NCBI GenBank assembly: GCA_963169045.1
Contig: CAUJDF010000004.1
Coordinates: 1-64,000 of the forward strand
Origin: Myxococcota bacterium
GTDB lineage: Bacteria > Myxococcota_A > Bradymonadia > UBA7976 > UBA1532
Direction: 5' to 3'
DNA length: 64,000 nt
Of the stretch, positions 54,909 to 63,324 are shown piece by piece. The notes below the pieces were generated by a model. The model saw only the letters and a list, made by a program, of their open reading frames with translations, made no database searches and was not told the DNA's origin. The position numbers and the translations under genes were made by a program. The first letter of the stretch is position 1. The number at the start of each line of letters is the position of its first letter.

Positions 54909-56102
54909 ATGGCGACCCGATTCGATCGCATTCACGTCAGGAACTTCCGTTCCCTGGCCGACGTGGATGTCGGGCTCCGCGACGTGAACGTCCTCTTCGG
55001 CCGCAACGGGTCGGGCAAGTCGAGCTTCCTCGACACCTTCTGGTTCGCTCGGGACTGCGCCGCGCGCAGCGTGGAGCTCGCGTCTTCCTCGAGGAGCCAC
55101 GGCATCGGCTTGCGCTTCGACGGCGCGCCCGACGATGCCCTCATCGAGGTCGCCCTCCGTTCCGGGACGCTGCAGTACGCGCTTCGTTTCGGACTCTCCT
55201 CCGGACGCATCGAGCCGTTCCCCGGCGAGCGGCTCTCGCTCACCTCCGACCCGAGCGAAATTCTGATCGAGCGAGAGGTCGGCAGCGACATGGCGCGCTT
55301 CCGATTCGAGCTGCTCGACGAGACGACGGTGCGGCTGCGGGAGCCACAGAAGCTCAGCCTCGCGCGCTACGCCGATCTCGAGCCCGGGGACGCCGCCGAG
55401 ATGGACCGCTCCTTGCGGTACATCCACAAGTACGACGCGCGGAAGTTCTTCCTGAATCGCATCAAGTCCCAAGGCTCGGAGGCAAGTCACGAGACCTTCC
55501 TGTGGGACTTCGGCGACAACGTCTGGTCGGTGCTGCGCAATCTCCTCGGCAAGGCGAAGGTCGACCATCGCTACGAGACGATCATCCGCTACATGCGGGA
55601 GGCGTTTCCCGAGTCGTTCGAGGATCTGGTGCTCGAGGCGACCGGTCCGACGACGGTCTACGGGAGCTTCGTCGAAAGAGGGCGGCGACGGCCGATCCTC
55701 GCTTCTGGGGTGTCCGACGGCCACCTGCAGATGCTCCTGCTCCTGACGGCTCTGTTCTCGGAAGGGGAGTCCCGCGGCTCGTTGATGATCTTCGACGAGC
55801 CGGAGATCTCCCTGCACCCGTGGGCGATCGCCGTCCTGGCGAAGGCGATGCGCGAGGCCGCCTCTCAATGGAGCAAGCAGATCGTCCTGGCCACGCATTC
55901 GCCCGTGCTGCTCAGCCAGTTCGAGCCCGTCGAAATCCTGGTGTCCGACGTCGTCGACGGACGCACTCGCCTGCAGCGGCTCAGCGAAGTCCACGAGGTC
56001 GAGGACCTGCTGAGGGACTATTCCGTGGGCACGCTCTACATGAGTGAAGCGGTCGGAGCGCAGAGCGGCCCGACGTCGCGGGCGGACGACCAGGCCGATT
56101 GA
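54909..56102 (+). CDS. AAA/ABC-type ATPase of a two-gene defence-like module
   Basis: 397-aa ATPase of the AAA_15/AAA_21 (SMC/RecF-like) group. Starts IHVRNFRSLADVDVGLRDVNV, Walker A FGRNGSGKSS at 30-39; a helical insert (about 90-240); ABC signature-like ASGVSDGHLQM, Walker B SLMIFDEPEISLHP near 292, and H-loop VLATHSPVLL near 327. Such ATPases pair with Toprim or HNH effectors in OLD, PARIS, AbiL and Gabija systems. ATG 54909 follows AGG; its stop overlaps the partner's ATG. Codon use is less GC-extreme than drmD. Confidence 0.88.
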   Translation: MATRFDRIHVRNFRSLADVDVGLRDVNVLFGRNGSGKSSFLDTFWFARDCAARSVELASSSRSHGIGLRFDGAPDDALIEVALRSGTLQYALRFGLSSGRIEPFPGERLSLTSDPSEILIEREVGSDMARFRFELLDETTVRLREPQKLSLARYADLEPGDAAEMDRSLRYIHKYDARKFFLNRIKSQGSEASHETFLWDFGDNVWSVLRNLLGKAKVDHRYETIIRYMREAFPESFEDLVLEATGPTTVYGSFVERGRRRPILASGVSDGHLQMLLLLTALFSEGESRGSLMIFDEPEISLHPWAIAVLAKAMREAASQWSKQIVLATHSPVLLSQFEPVEILVSDVVDGRTRLQRLSEVHEVEDLLRDYSVGTLYMSEAVGAQSGPTSRADDQAD

Positions 56103-56860
56103 TGTGGAAGTTCGTTCGGTTCGGTCTGTTCGTGACCGGGAAGGGGGAACGCACGTTTTTCCCCGCTTTCCTGCGTTCGCTCACGGAGTCCGGTCACTGC
56201 ACGTTCGACGTCGTCAGACAGGTGCCGCAGCTGAGCCCCCGCACGTCGGGCAAGCATGAGCTGAAGATCGTCGGCACTTCGCGCCATCTGCCGACCCGGG
56301 ACGAGGAGCTGGGTCTCTTCGCCCGTGGCTATCTCGACCGGTATCCCGACGCGTTCGTGCTGCTCGTCGACGATCTCGAACACGATCGGCGAAGCGTGCG
56401 CGTGGATGTCTTCGCTCGTTATCGGAACGCCCTCGACGGAATGCTCGGCGAGCGAGGATGGCGCGCTGGAGTCCACTTCCTCGTCAACATGCTCGAGGCG
56501 TACTACTTCGCCGACGCTGCCGCCGTGAACGCCGTCCTCGGTACGAAGCTCGTCGACCACACAGGCGACGTGGAAGAGATTCGTCATCCGAAGAACGACC
56601 TGAAGGCCCTGTCGCCCGGCTTCGACGAGGTCAGACACGGCGCGGAGATCGTGCGCAGGCTCGACGTGCCGCACGTCCTCTCGCGACCTGAAACCTGCGG
56701 GTCGCTCCGCGCCATGTTCGCCTGGTGCAGCGCCGCGCTCGCCGAGGACGCGGGGGCGCGCTTCCGATTCGCGGACGGAACGTACGACGAGGTCACGCGT
56801 CCGCAGGTGCGACGTCTCGCTGAGAACCTTGCACGCCGCGGCGGCGAGCCGACGGGCTGA
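56102..56860 (+). CDS. Toprim-like (DUF4276/RloB-type) partner of the ATPase
   Basis: 252 aa; ATG overlaps the ATPase stop by one base (tgATG). Pattern fits Toprim-like partners: FVTGKGERTFFPAFLRSLTE (Gly/Glu/Arg near residues 11-22, like the EGxTE motif), FVLLVDDLEHDRRSVR (acidic DD at about 84), and VHFLVNMLEAYYFADAAAVN (Glu). This resembles DUF4276 or RloB proteins that accompany AAA ATPases in defence loci. If so it would be the nuclease effector; the exact family is inferred. Followed by a promoter gap before drmA. Confidence 0.72.
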   Translation: MWKFVRFGLFVTGKGERTFFPAFLRSLTESGHCTFDVVRQVPQLSPRTSGKHELKIVGTSRHLPTRDEELGLFARGYLDRYPDAFVLLVDDLEHDRRSVRVDVFARYRNALDGMLGERGWRAGVHFLVNMLEAYYFADAAAVNAVLGTKLVDHTGDVEEIRHPKNDLKALSPGFDEVRHGAEIVRRLDVPHVLSRPETCGSLRAMFAWCSAALAEDAGARFRFADGTYDEVTRPQVRRLAENLARRGGEPTG

Positions 56861-56895
56861 CGCTCGGCGAATCGTGCGCAGGCGGACGCACCGTC

Positions 56896-56924
56896 TTGAC
56901 TTGGTCTGACGGACGGTCTCGGAT
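56896..56924 (+). promoter_or_regulatory. Candidate promoter and inverted repeat upstream of drmA
   Basis: TTGACT at 56896-56901, 17-bp spacer, TCGGAT at 56919-56924 (weak -10). ACCGTC (56890-56895) and GACGGT (56912-56917) form a 6-bp inverted repeat around the -35, a possible operator. The 88-bp gap is where drmABC would need its own promoter. Confidence 0.4.
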
Positions 56925-56948
56925 CGCCCTCCGCTCGGAGGGCAGAGC

Positions 56949-59900
56949 ATGACCGACCCGACCGCGATCCGCGCCCACCTCGTCGACGCGCTCCGCGCCG
57001 ACCTCGTCGGCCCGTACGACCTGCACGATCCGCACGCCGCCGAGCTGCTGCCGCTCCCACCGTCGCGCTGGTATCTGACGGGCTTCCTCGCCTGCGAAGG
57101 CGACCGCGAGAACGACGATCCCGAGGCGGACGACGAGGGCGGCGCGGGCGACGACGTGGACGACGGCGCGTCGGCGGCGGCCGAGGTGCAGCCCGAGACG
57201 AAGCAGCCGAAGGTCTTTCCGGCGAGCCTCGGGCTGTCGGTGCTGCTGCCGCCCGGTGACGGCGGCGTGCTCGAGGCGGAGCTGCGCTTCGCCGAGTACC
57301 TGCGCGAGGAGGCGAGCGACGAACCCGAGGCGCCGCCGCGCCGCGGTCGCTCGCATCGCTGGAAGCGCCTCCCGTTCACGGTCGTCATGCCCGTCCCGCT
57401 CGACGCCACGGCGCTGTCCGCGCGCATCGCGGTGCCGGGCCACGACGGCCTGCGTCTCGAGGGCCGCCTCGAAGCCGTCCACGGCGTCGCCGGCCTCGCC
57501 GACGGCTCGCGCGCGCTGTCGCTCTTCCTCGTGAACGGCCGCTCGCCCGGCGCGCCGGGCCGGCAGGACGAGGCCTGGATCTTCCAGGTCGAGCTGACGC
57601 TGCGCCCGACCGGCGGCGCGCGCTTCGTGCCGCGCCCGGACCCGCGCGCCGCCGGCTCCAAGGACCCGGACGAGCGCATCGCCGACCTGCAGTTCCGCGA
57701 TGTATGCGACTACGCGGTCGGTCACGGCGTGAGCGTCGTCGGCGCGCCGGACGGGTCGTGGGTCCGCACGACGTGGGTGCCCGAAGGCACGGTCAAGCGC
57801 GTCACCACCCACGACGTCGAGAAGGTCACCACCGATATGGACGCGCTCGGCGCGCTGTCCGACGGCGAGGCCCTTCGCACGGCGCTCTCACCGCTCGTCG
57901 ACGCCTACGGCGACTGGATCGCGAAGCAGAAGGCGCGCGACGTCGGCGGTGGTCAGCGCGCGAAGACCCGCGACGGGCTGATGCACGACGCGGAGATCGC
58001 GAAGAAGCGCATCGCCGCCGGGATCGCGCGGCTCGCGACGGACGGCGAGGCGCGCAAGGCGTTCTGCCTCATGAACCGCGCGATGGCGCTCGCGGCCCGG
58101 CAGCGCAGCCCCGAACGCTACGCCGGCGGCAAGGCGCCGTCGTGGCGCCTCTTCCAGCTCGCGTTCGTGCTGCTCAACGTCTGCGGCGTCGCCGATGACG
58201 ACCACGAGGACCGCAAGTCGGTCGAGCTGATCTTCTTCCCGACCGGCGGCGGCAAGACCGAGGCGTACCTCGGCGTGATCGGCTTCACGCTTCTCCTGCG
58301 CCGCCTGCACGGCCGGCACCGCGACGACGGCGGGCTCGGTGTCGCCGTCATCCTGCGCTACACGCTGCGGCTGCTGACGCTCGACCAGCTCGGCCGCGCC
58401 GCGACGCTCATCTGCGCGCTGGAGCGCCTGCGCCGCAAGGAGCCGTCCCTCGGCGACGCGCGCTTCGCCATCGGCCTGTGGGTCGGGCGGTCGGCCACCG
58501 CCAACACGGTCAAGCAGGCGGCGAAGTCGGTCACCGACTACAAGAACGGCCGCGCGCCGTCGCCGTTCCCGCTGCCCCAGTGTCCCTGGTGCCGCGAGGA
58601 GCTGAAGCCGGCGGGCTTCACGCTGAAGCCGGATCGCACCAACCCCGAGGCCGTCGACGTCGCGTGCGTGCAGGCGAAGTGCGACTTCAACGCGCGCAAC
58701 GGCGGCCTGCCGGTCCTGTTCGTCGACGAGCAGATCTACCGCGAGCTGCCCTGCTTCCTGCTGGCGACCGTCGACAAGTTCGCGATGCTGCCGTGGCGCG
58801 GCGAGACGGGCGCGCTGTTCGGCCGCGTCCACTCGCGCGGCGGCCACCAGTTCTTCGGCCCGATGGACGACCCGCTGCCGAAGAAGGGCCACGCGCCGCT
58901 GCCCGCGGGCCTCGTGCCGCCGGAGCTCATCGTCCAGGACGAGGTGCACCTGATCTCGGGGCCGCTCGGCACGATGGTCGGCCTGTACGAGACGGCCATC
59001 GAGCGCCTGTGCCGCTGGAAGACGGTGGGCGGGGCGGAGCGCCGGCCGAAGATCATCGCCTCGACGGCGACGGTGCGGCGGGCGCGGGCGCAGATGCGCG
59101 CGCTGTTCGGCCTCGACGACACGCGCGTCTTTCCTCCGCCGGGCGTGGACGACGGCGAGAGCTTCTTCGCGACGGTCGACACCCGGGCGCCCGGTCGCCT
59201 CTACGTCGGCGTCGCCGCGGCGGGCCGCTCGATGAAGGCCGTCCTGCTGCGCACGTACGTGACCTTGCTCGCGGCCGCGCAGCGACAGTGGGAGGAGAGC
59301 GGCGGCGCCGCCGACGCGTGGATGACGCTCGTCGGCTACTTCAACAGCCTCCGCGAGCTCGGCGGCATGCGTCGGCTCGCCGAGGACGAGGTGCGCAGCC
59401 GCGTCGCCCGCGCCGGGGAGAGGCTGCCCGCCGACCGCCAGGGGGAGCGGCACCGCTGGCTCGCCAGCCGCACGATCGCCGCCGATCCCATCGAGCTGAC
59501 GAGCCGCGAGAGCACGGCGCGCATCGCCGCGTCCAAGGCGCGCCTCGAGGTCGTCCACGGCGAGAAGGGGGCCGTCGACGTCGCGCTCGCCACGAACATG
59601 ATCTCGGTCGGCGTGGACATCGACCGGCTCGGCCTGATGGTCGTCGCCGGCCAGCCCAAGACGACGGCGGAGTACATCCAGGCCTCGAGCCGCGTGGGCC
59701 GCCAGCCGGAGAAGCGGCCCGGCGTCGTCGTCACCTGCCTGAACCTGCACCGGCCGCGCGACCGCTCGCACTACGAGCACTTCGCCGCGTTCCACGGGAG
59801 CTTCTATCGCCATGTCGAGGCGAACAGCCTCACGCCGTTCTCGGCGCCGGCGCTCGACCGTGGCCTGGCGGGGACGCTCGTGGCGATGATCCGCCTGAGC

Positions 59901-60305
59901 GATCCGGTGCTCACGCACCCGCGCGGCGCCGAGGCGCTGCCGGCGCACACCGAGGCGGCCGAGGCGCTCGCGCAGGCGATCGTGACGCGCGCCGGCGACG
60001 CCTCCCAGCTCGACCACGCGGCGGAGACGATCCTCGCCCACGAGGTGCAGCAGCGGGCGCTCGCGCTGCTCGACGCGTGGAAGAAGATCATCGCGGCCGC
60101 GAAGCAGGAGCAGGCGGCGAAGCGCTGCTACTCCGGCTTCGACCGTGGGAACCACGGCAAGCCGATCCTGCGCACGGCGCTCGAGCGCGACGCGCTCGAG
60201 ATCGCGAGCGTGGACGAGGCCCGCTTCGTCGCGCCGACGTCCATGCGCGACGTCGAGCCGTCGGTGCACGTGTGGCTGCAACTCAAGCCGGGGCAGGGGG
60301 GCTGA
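56949..60305 (+). CDS. drmA: DISARM helicase DrmA
   Basis: 1118-aa SF2 helicase, core DISARM subunit that with DrmB binds and unwinds DNA and recognises free 5' ends in studied systems. N-terminal ~400 residues with an acidic stretch (about 55-80). Walker A FFPTGGGKTEAYLGV near 431; zinc-like Cys CPWCREELK … CVQAKC in an insert (about 545-580); DEVH box VQDEVHLISGPLGTMVGLYE near 662; IIASTATVRRA (motif III); NMISVGVDIDRLGLMVVAGQ, then QASSRVGRQPEKRPGVVV (motif VI with arginine fingers, about 910). ATG 56949 follows GGAGGG. One base separates its stop from the drmB ATG. Confidence 0.94.
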   Translation: MTDPTAIRAHLVDALRADLVGPYDLHDPHAAELLPLPPSRWYLTGFLACEGDRENDDPEADDEGGAGDDVDDGASAAAEVQPETKQPKVFPASLGLSVLLPPGDGGVLEAELRFAEYLREEASDEPEAPPRRGRSHRWKRLPFTVVMPVPLDATALSARIAVPGHDGLRLEGRLEAVHGVAGLADGSRALSLFLVNGRSPGAPGRQDEAWIFQVELTLRPTGGARFVPRPDPRAAGSKDPDERIADLQFRDVCDYAVGHGVSVVGAPDGSWVRTTWVPEGTVKRVTTHDVEKVTTDMDALGALSDGEALRTALSPLVDAYGDWIAKQKARDVGGGQRAKTRDGLMHDAEIAKKRIAAGIARLATDGEARKAFCLMNRAMALAARQRSPERYAGGKAPSWRLFQLAFVLLNVCGVADDDHEDRKSVELIFFPTGGGKTEAYLGVIGFTLLLRRLHGRHRDDGGLGVAVILRYTLRLLTLDQLGRAATLICALERLRRKEPSLGDARFAIGLWVGRSATANTVKQAAKSVTDYKNGRAPSPFPLPQCPWCREELKPAGFTLKPDRTNPEAVDVACVQAKCDFNARNGGLPVLFVDEQIYRELPCFLLATVDKFAMLPWRGETGALFGRVHSRGGHQFFGPMDDPLPKKGHAPLPAGLVPPELIVQDEVHLISGPLGTMVGLYETAIERLCRWKTVGGAERRPKIIASTATVRRARAQMRALFGLDDTRVFPPPGVDDGESFFATVDTRAPGRLYVGVAAAGRSMKAVLLRTYVTLLAAAQRQWEESGGAADAWMTLVGYFNSLRELGGMRRLAEDEVRSRVARAGERLPADRQGERHRWLASRTIAADPIELTSRESTARIAASKARLEVVHGEKGAVDVALATNMISVGVDIDRLGLMVVAGQPKTTAEYIQASSRVGRQPEKRPGVVVTCLNLHRPRDRSHYEHFAAFHGSFYRHVEANSLTPFSAPALDRGLAGTLVAMIRLSDPVLTHPRGAEALPAHTEAAEALAQAIVTRAGDASQLDHAAETILAHEVQQRALALLDAWKKIIAAAKQEQAAKRCYSGFDRGNHGKPILRTALERDALEIASVDEARFVAPTSMRDVEPSVHVWLQLKPGQGG

Positions 60306-60306
60306 G

Positions 60307-62142
60307 ATGTCCGGCAAGCCCGACACGAAGGAGGCGCTGCAGCCCGAGGGCAAGGTGCGGCGCAGCCAGATGCTGACGAGCTACGGGCCGGGCGCGCTCG
60401 TCGACCTGCTCGACTACGCGGTCATCGTCAACGGCCTCGATTTCTGGAAGTACGGCAAGAAGGAAGGCATCGAGGTCGTCGAGGAGCCGCGACTGCGCGA
60501 GCGCCTCACCGCGCGGTTCAAGAAGCTCGGGCGCGACCTGCGGGTCGAGGGGGCGTTCCGCACGCCGCCCGCGGGCGACGACGCGCGCCCGAGCCCATAC
60601 CACGGCGTCACCGCGCGTCTGTTCCCGCGCTGGTTCGTCTGCCAGCGCTGCCGCGCGCTGGTCCGGTACGACGGCCTCGAGTTCAGGGGCGGCCGGTTCC
60701 TGCACGGCTGCCATGGCAAGGGCGTCGAGTGCGTCCCCGTGCGCTTCGTCCAGGCCTGCCCGAGCGGACACGTCGACGACCTGAACTGGATCGGCGTCGC
60801 CCACCAGGGCCCGCCGTGCGACGCGCCCTCGCTGAGGCTGCAGGAGGGCGTGACCGGCGACTTCAGCGAGGTCCGGGTCGAGTGCGAGACGTGCCGCAAG
60901 TCGCGCTGGCTCATCGACCTCAAGCAGCCCGAGACGCGCCCGAAGTGCCGCGGCACGCGTCCCTGGCTCGGCCCCGAGGGCGAGGAGGCGTGCGAGCAGC
61001 CGGCGACGCTCATCGTGCGCACCGCCAGCAGCGCCTACTTCAGCCAGACCGACAGCGCGCTCTCGATCCCCGAGAAGGAGAACGCGCTCCACGAGGCCGT
61101 GCTGAAGCACAAGGCGATCCTGCTGAACGCCACCGCGGCGACATTGTCGGCGTTCCGAACCATCCCGCAGGTCGGCGCCGACGTCGCGCCGTGGACCGAC
61201 GCCCAGGTGCTCGACGCGGTGGAGCTCATCAAGGCGGGCAAGAAGCCGGAGCGGCCCCCCATCCGCACGGCCGAGTTCCAGCGATTCGTCGAGGCGGAGT
61301 GGGAGACGCCCGGGCAGATCCCGCCGCCCGGCGTGCACTTCTTCGCGCGGCGCGCCAAGGTCCCGGCGCTGCCCGGCGTCGAGCGCGTCGTCCTCGCCCA
61401 CAAGCTGCGCGAGGTCCGCGTGCAGGTGGGCTTCACCCGCCTCGACTTCCCGACGCCGACCCTGCAGGGCGAACACGACCTCGGCGTGCGCAGCGCGCCT
61501 GTCGGCCTCAACACGGACTGGCTGCCGGCGGTCGAGGTGTTCGGCGAGGGGCTGTTCCTGCGGCTCGACGAGCAGGCCGTCCAGGCGTGGGAGGCGCGTC
61601 CGGAGGTCCAGGCGCGCGAGGCGGCGCTGCGCGGCGCCTTCGACGCGGCCTTCTCGTCGCGCGACGTGCCGCCGCCGTTCCCCGGCGCGCGCTTCTACCT
61701 GCTGCACAGCCTCGCGCACCTGCTCGTCACCGCCGTGTCGCTCGAGTGCGGCTACTCGGCGAGCGCCATCCGCGAACGCATCTACTGCGCGCCGGCGACG
61801 GACGCCGTGCCGATGGCGGCGATCCTCCTGTCGACCGGGACGCCCGGCACGGAGGGCACGCTCGGCGGCCTCGTCCAGCAGGGCCGCGACGTCCACGCGC
61901 ACCTGCGGCATGCGATGCGGCTCGGCCGCCTCTGCTCGAACGACCCGGTCTGCGCGGCGCACGATCCGCTCGGACCGACCGAGCGCCGCCTCGAGGGGGC
62001 GGCCTGTCACGGCTGCCTGTTCACCGCCGAGTCGTCCTGCGAGTGGTTCAACCGCTACCTGGACCGCGCGCTCGTGGTGCCCTGCCTCGGACGCCCGGCC
62101 GCCCTCGCGTTCTTCGGAGACGGCGAGTGGCCGCAGACCTGA
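60307..62142 (+). CDS. drmB: DISARM DrmB (DUF1998)
   Basis: 611-aa DrmB, forms the core complex with DrmA. N-terminus KVRRSQMLTSYGPGALVDLL (conserved in DrmB). Zinc-like Cys pairs FVCQRCRALV and ECETCRKSRW. C-terminal DUF1998 signature: HSLAHLLVTAVSLECGYSAS, IRERIYC, then a Cys cluster near 541-600 (CSNDPVCAAHDP, AACHGCLFTAESSCEWFNRYLDRAL). ATG starts one base after the drmA stop; its last 16 bp overlap drmC. Confidence 0.94.
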   Translation: MSGKPDTKEALQPEGKVRRSQMLTSYGPGALVDLLDYAVIVNGLDFWKYGKKEGIEVVEEPRLRERLTARFKKLGRDLRVEGAFRTPPAGDDARPSPYHGVTARLFPRWFVCQRCRALVRYDGLEFRGGRFLHGCHGKGVECVPVRFVQACPSGHVDDLNWIGVAHQGPPCDAPSLRLQEGVTGDFSEVRVECETCRKSRWLIDLKQPETRPKCRGTRPWLGPEGEEACEQPATLIVRTASSAYFSQTDSALSIPEKENALHEAVLKHKAILLNATAATLSAFRTIPQVGADVAPWTDAQVLDAVELIKAGKKPERPPIRTAEFQRFVEAEWETPGQIPPPGVHFFARRAKVPALPGVERVVLAHKLREVRVQVGFTRLDFPTPTLQGEHDLGVRSAPVGLNTDWLPAVEVFGEGLFLRLDEQAVQAWEARPEVQAREAALRGAFDAAFSSRDVPPPFPGARFYLLHSLAHLLVTAVSLECGYSASAIRERIYCAPATDAVPMAAILLSTGTPGTEGTLGGLVQQGRDVHAHLRHAMRLGRLCSNDPVCAAHDPLGPTERRLEGAACHGCLFTAESSCEWFNRYLDRALVVPCLGRPAALAFFGDGEWPQT

Positions 62143-62861
62143 CGCGCGTCGGGACGGGGCGACTGCGGGCGCTGCGCGACGCGCTCGCGGCGGGGCGCCT
62201 GCCCGTCCCGCTGCGGCCCGAGGACGTCGGCGACGCGTCCGCGTTGCTCGGCCTGGAACCCGCCGCGGCGCTCGCGGTGCTCGACGCCGTCCTGGCCGAG
62301 CGGGCCGCCGACACGCGACCCGCTCAGCTCGTCTGGACGGGCCCGCACCCCGTCCACAGCGCCGCCCGCGACACGTCCGTCGTCCTGCGCGAGCTGTTCG
62401 AACGTGCCGCGACGCGGGTGATCGTCGCCGGCTACGCCTTCGACCACGGCCGCGAGATCTTCGCGCCGCTGCACCGCGCCATGGTGGAGCGGGGCGTCGC
62501 CGTGCGCCTGTACCTGAACATCGCCGTCGGCGACGACGAGAGGGACGCCGCGCCCGACGCCATCATCGACGCGCGCGTCGCCGGTTTCCTGCGCGACAAC
62601 TGGCCGTTCGGCGCGCCGCCGCCGGCGATCTTCTACGACCCGCGGCCCGTCACGACCGAGCGCTTCACGAGCCTGCACGCGAAGTGCGTCGTCGTCGACG
62701 AGGCCGCCGCGCTCGTCACCTCCGCGAACTTCACGAGCCGCGGCCAGCACCGCAACGTCGAGGTCGGCGCGCTGATCCGCGACCCGGTCTTCGTCCGCGC
62801 GCTCGCCGCGCAGTGGGACAACGCGACGAGCCACCACCTGTTCGTCCGCCACGACCGCTGA
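62127..62861 (+). CDS. drmC: DISARM phospholipase D-like DrmC
   Basis: 244-aa PLD-superfamily protein, third core DISARM subunit. HKD motif LHAKCVVVDEAAALVTSANF near residues 182-201; the ~90 N-terminal residues are helical, then RVIVAGYAFDHGREIF. Only one clear HKD copy, so it would act as a dimer, as in PLD nucleases. Start GTG 62127 is inside drmB (16-bp overlap). DrmC is reported as dispensable in some DISARM systems. Last gene of the drmABC unit; the hairpin array begins 12 bp downstream. Confidence 0.9.
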   Translation: MAADLTRVGTGRLRALRDALAAGRLPVPLRPEDVGDASALLGLEPAAALAVLDAVLAERAADTRPAQLVWTGPHPVHSAARDTSVVLRELFERAATRVIVAGYAFDHGREIFAPLHRAMVERGVAVRLYLNIAVGDDERDAAPDAIIDARVAGFLRDNWPFGAPPPAIFYDPRPVTTERFTSLHAKCVVVDEAAALVTSANFTSRGQHRNVEVGALIRDPVFVRALAAQWDNATSHHLFVRHDR

Positions 62862-62873
62862 CGCGCGCCGCGC

Positions 62874-63110
62874 CGCCTCTGCCGGCGAGAGGCGCATCGC
62901 GCCGACGGCGGGACGCCGCCTCCGCCCCGCAGAGGACGCGCCCCCCGGCGACCGCGCGCCGCCTCCGCCGGGCAGAGGCACGGCGAGGCGATCCGCCGTC
63001 TCGTCCTCTGCCCCGCGGAGGACGCGCCCGCCGACGACCGGATCCCGCCTCTGCCGGGCAGAGGCGCACCGCGGCGACGGGACCCGATCGCCTCTGCCGG
63101 GCAGAGGAGC
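62874..63110. repeat. Six-unit 43-bp palindromic hairpin array
   Basis: Six ~20-bp palindromes start at 62875, 62918, 62961, 63004, 63047 and 63090, exactly 43 bp apart. Type: GCCTCTGC-CGG-GCAGAGGC (63047-63065). Stems of 7-9 bp in the better units; unit 4 (63003-63023) has swapped end pairs (GTCC…GGAC against CGCC…GGCG) that keep pairing. The 23-bp spacers are GC-rich, diverged but related around a GCGACG core. 43 bp is not a multiple of 3, so it is not coding. No cas genes are near. Confidence 0.88.
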
Positions 63111-63175
63111 GCGCCCCCACCGCGCAGGTCGATCGAGAGACCGCGGGAGGGGCGTGCAAGATCGAAAAGATTTTC

Positions 63176-63186
63176 CACCAGTGGTG
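63176..63186. promoter_or_regulatory. Palindrome upstream of the sigma54 promoter
   Basis: CACCA-G-TGGTG, a perfect 5+1+5 palindrome, about 65 bp upstream of the -24 element at 63251 and within an unusually AT-rich stretch (63158-63210). Also ATCGAAA (about 63161) and TTTCGAT (about 63198) form a wider inverted repeat. Candidate activator site. Confidence 0.45.
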
Positions 63187-63250
63187 CCGACATTTCCGAT
63201 TTCGATAAAACCGGCGTGCCCGCACCCGCGCCGAGGCCCGAAGTACCGTG

Positions 63251-63266
63251 TGGCACGAACCCTGCT
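63251..63266 (+). promoter_or_regulatory. Sigma54-type promoter
   Basis: TGGCACGAACCCTGCT: -24 TGGCACG, 4-bp spacer, -12 CTGCT; GG (63252-63253) to GC (63264-63265) has the obligatory 12-bp register. One mismatch (C for T) to the consensus TGGCACG-N4-TTGCW. It lies 59 bp upstream of the ATG at 63325. Confidence 0.65.
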
Positions 63267-63324
63267 GATACGTCTCTCGGCAACAACGAGGGGCCGCGAG
63301 CCCCGGAAGAAGGGAGAGACGGTC

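Noticed and set aside
62874-63110. CRISPR array
   Set aside because: Repeats are 20 bp, imperfect and palindromic; spacers are related to each other rather than unique; no cas genes or leader are seen.
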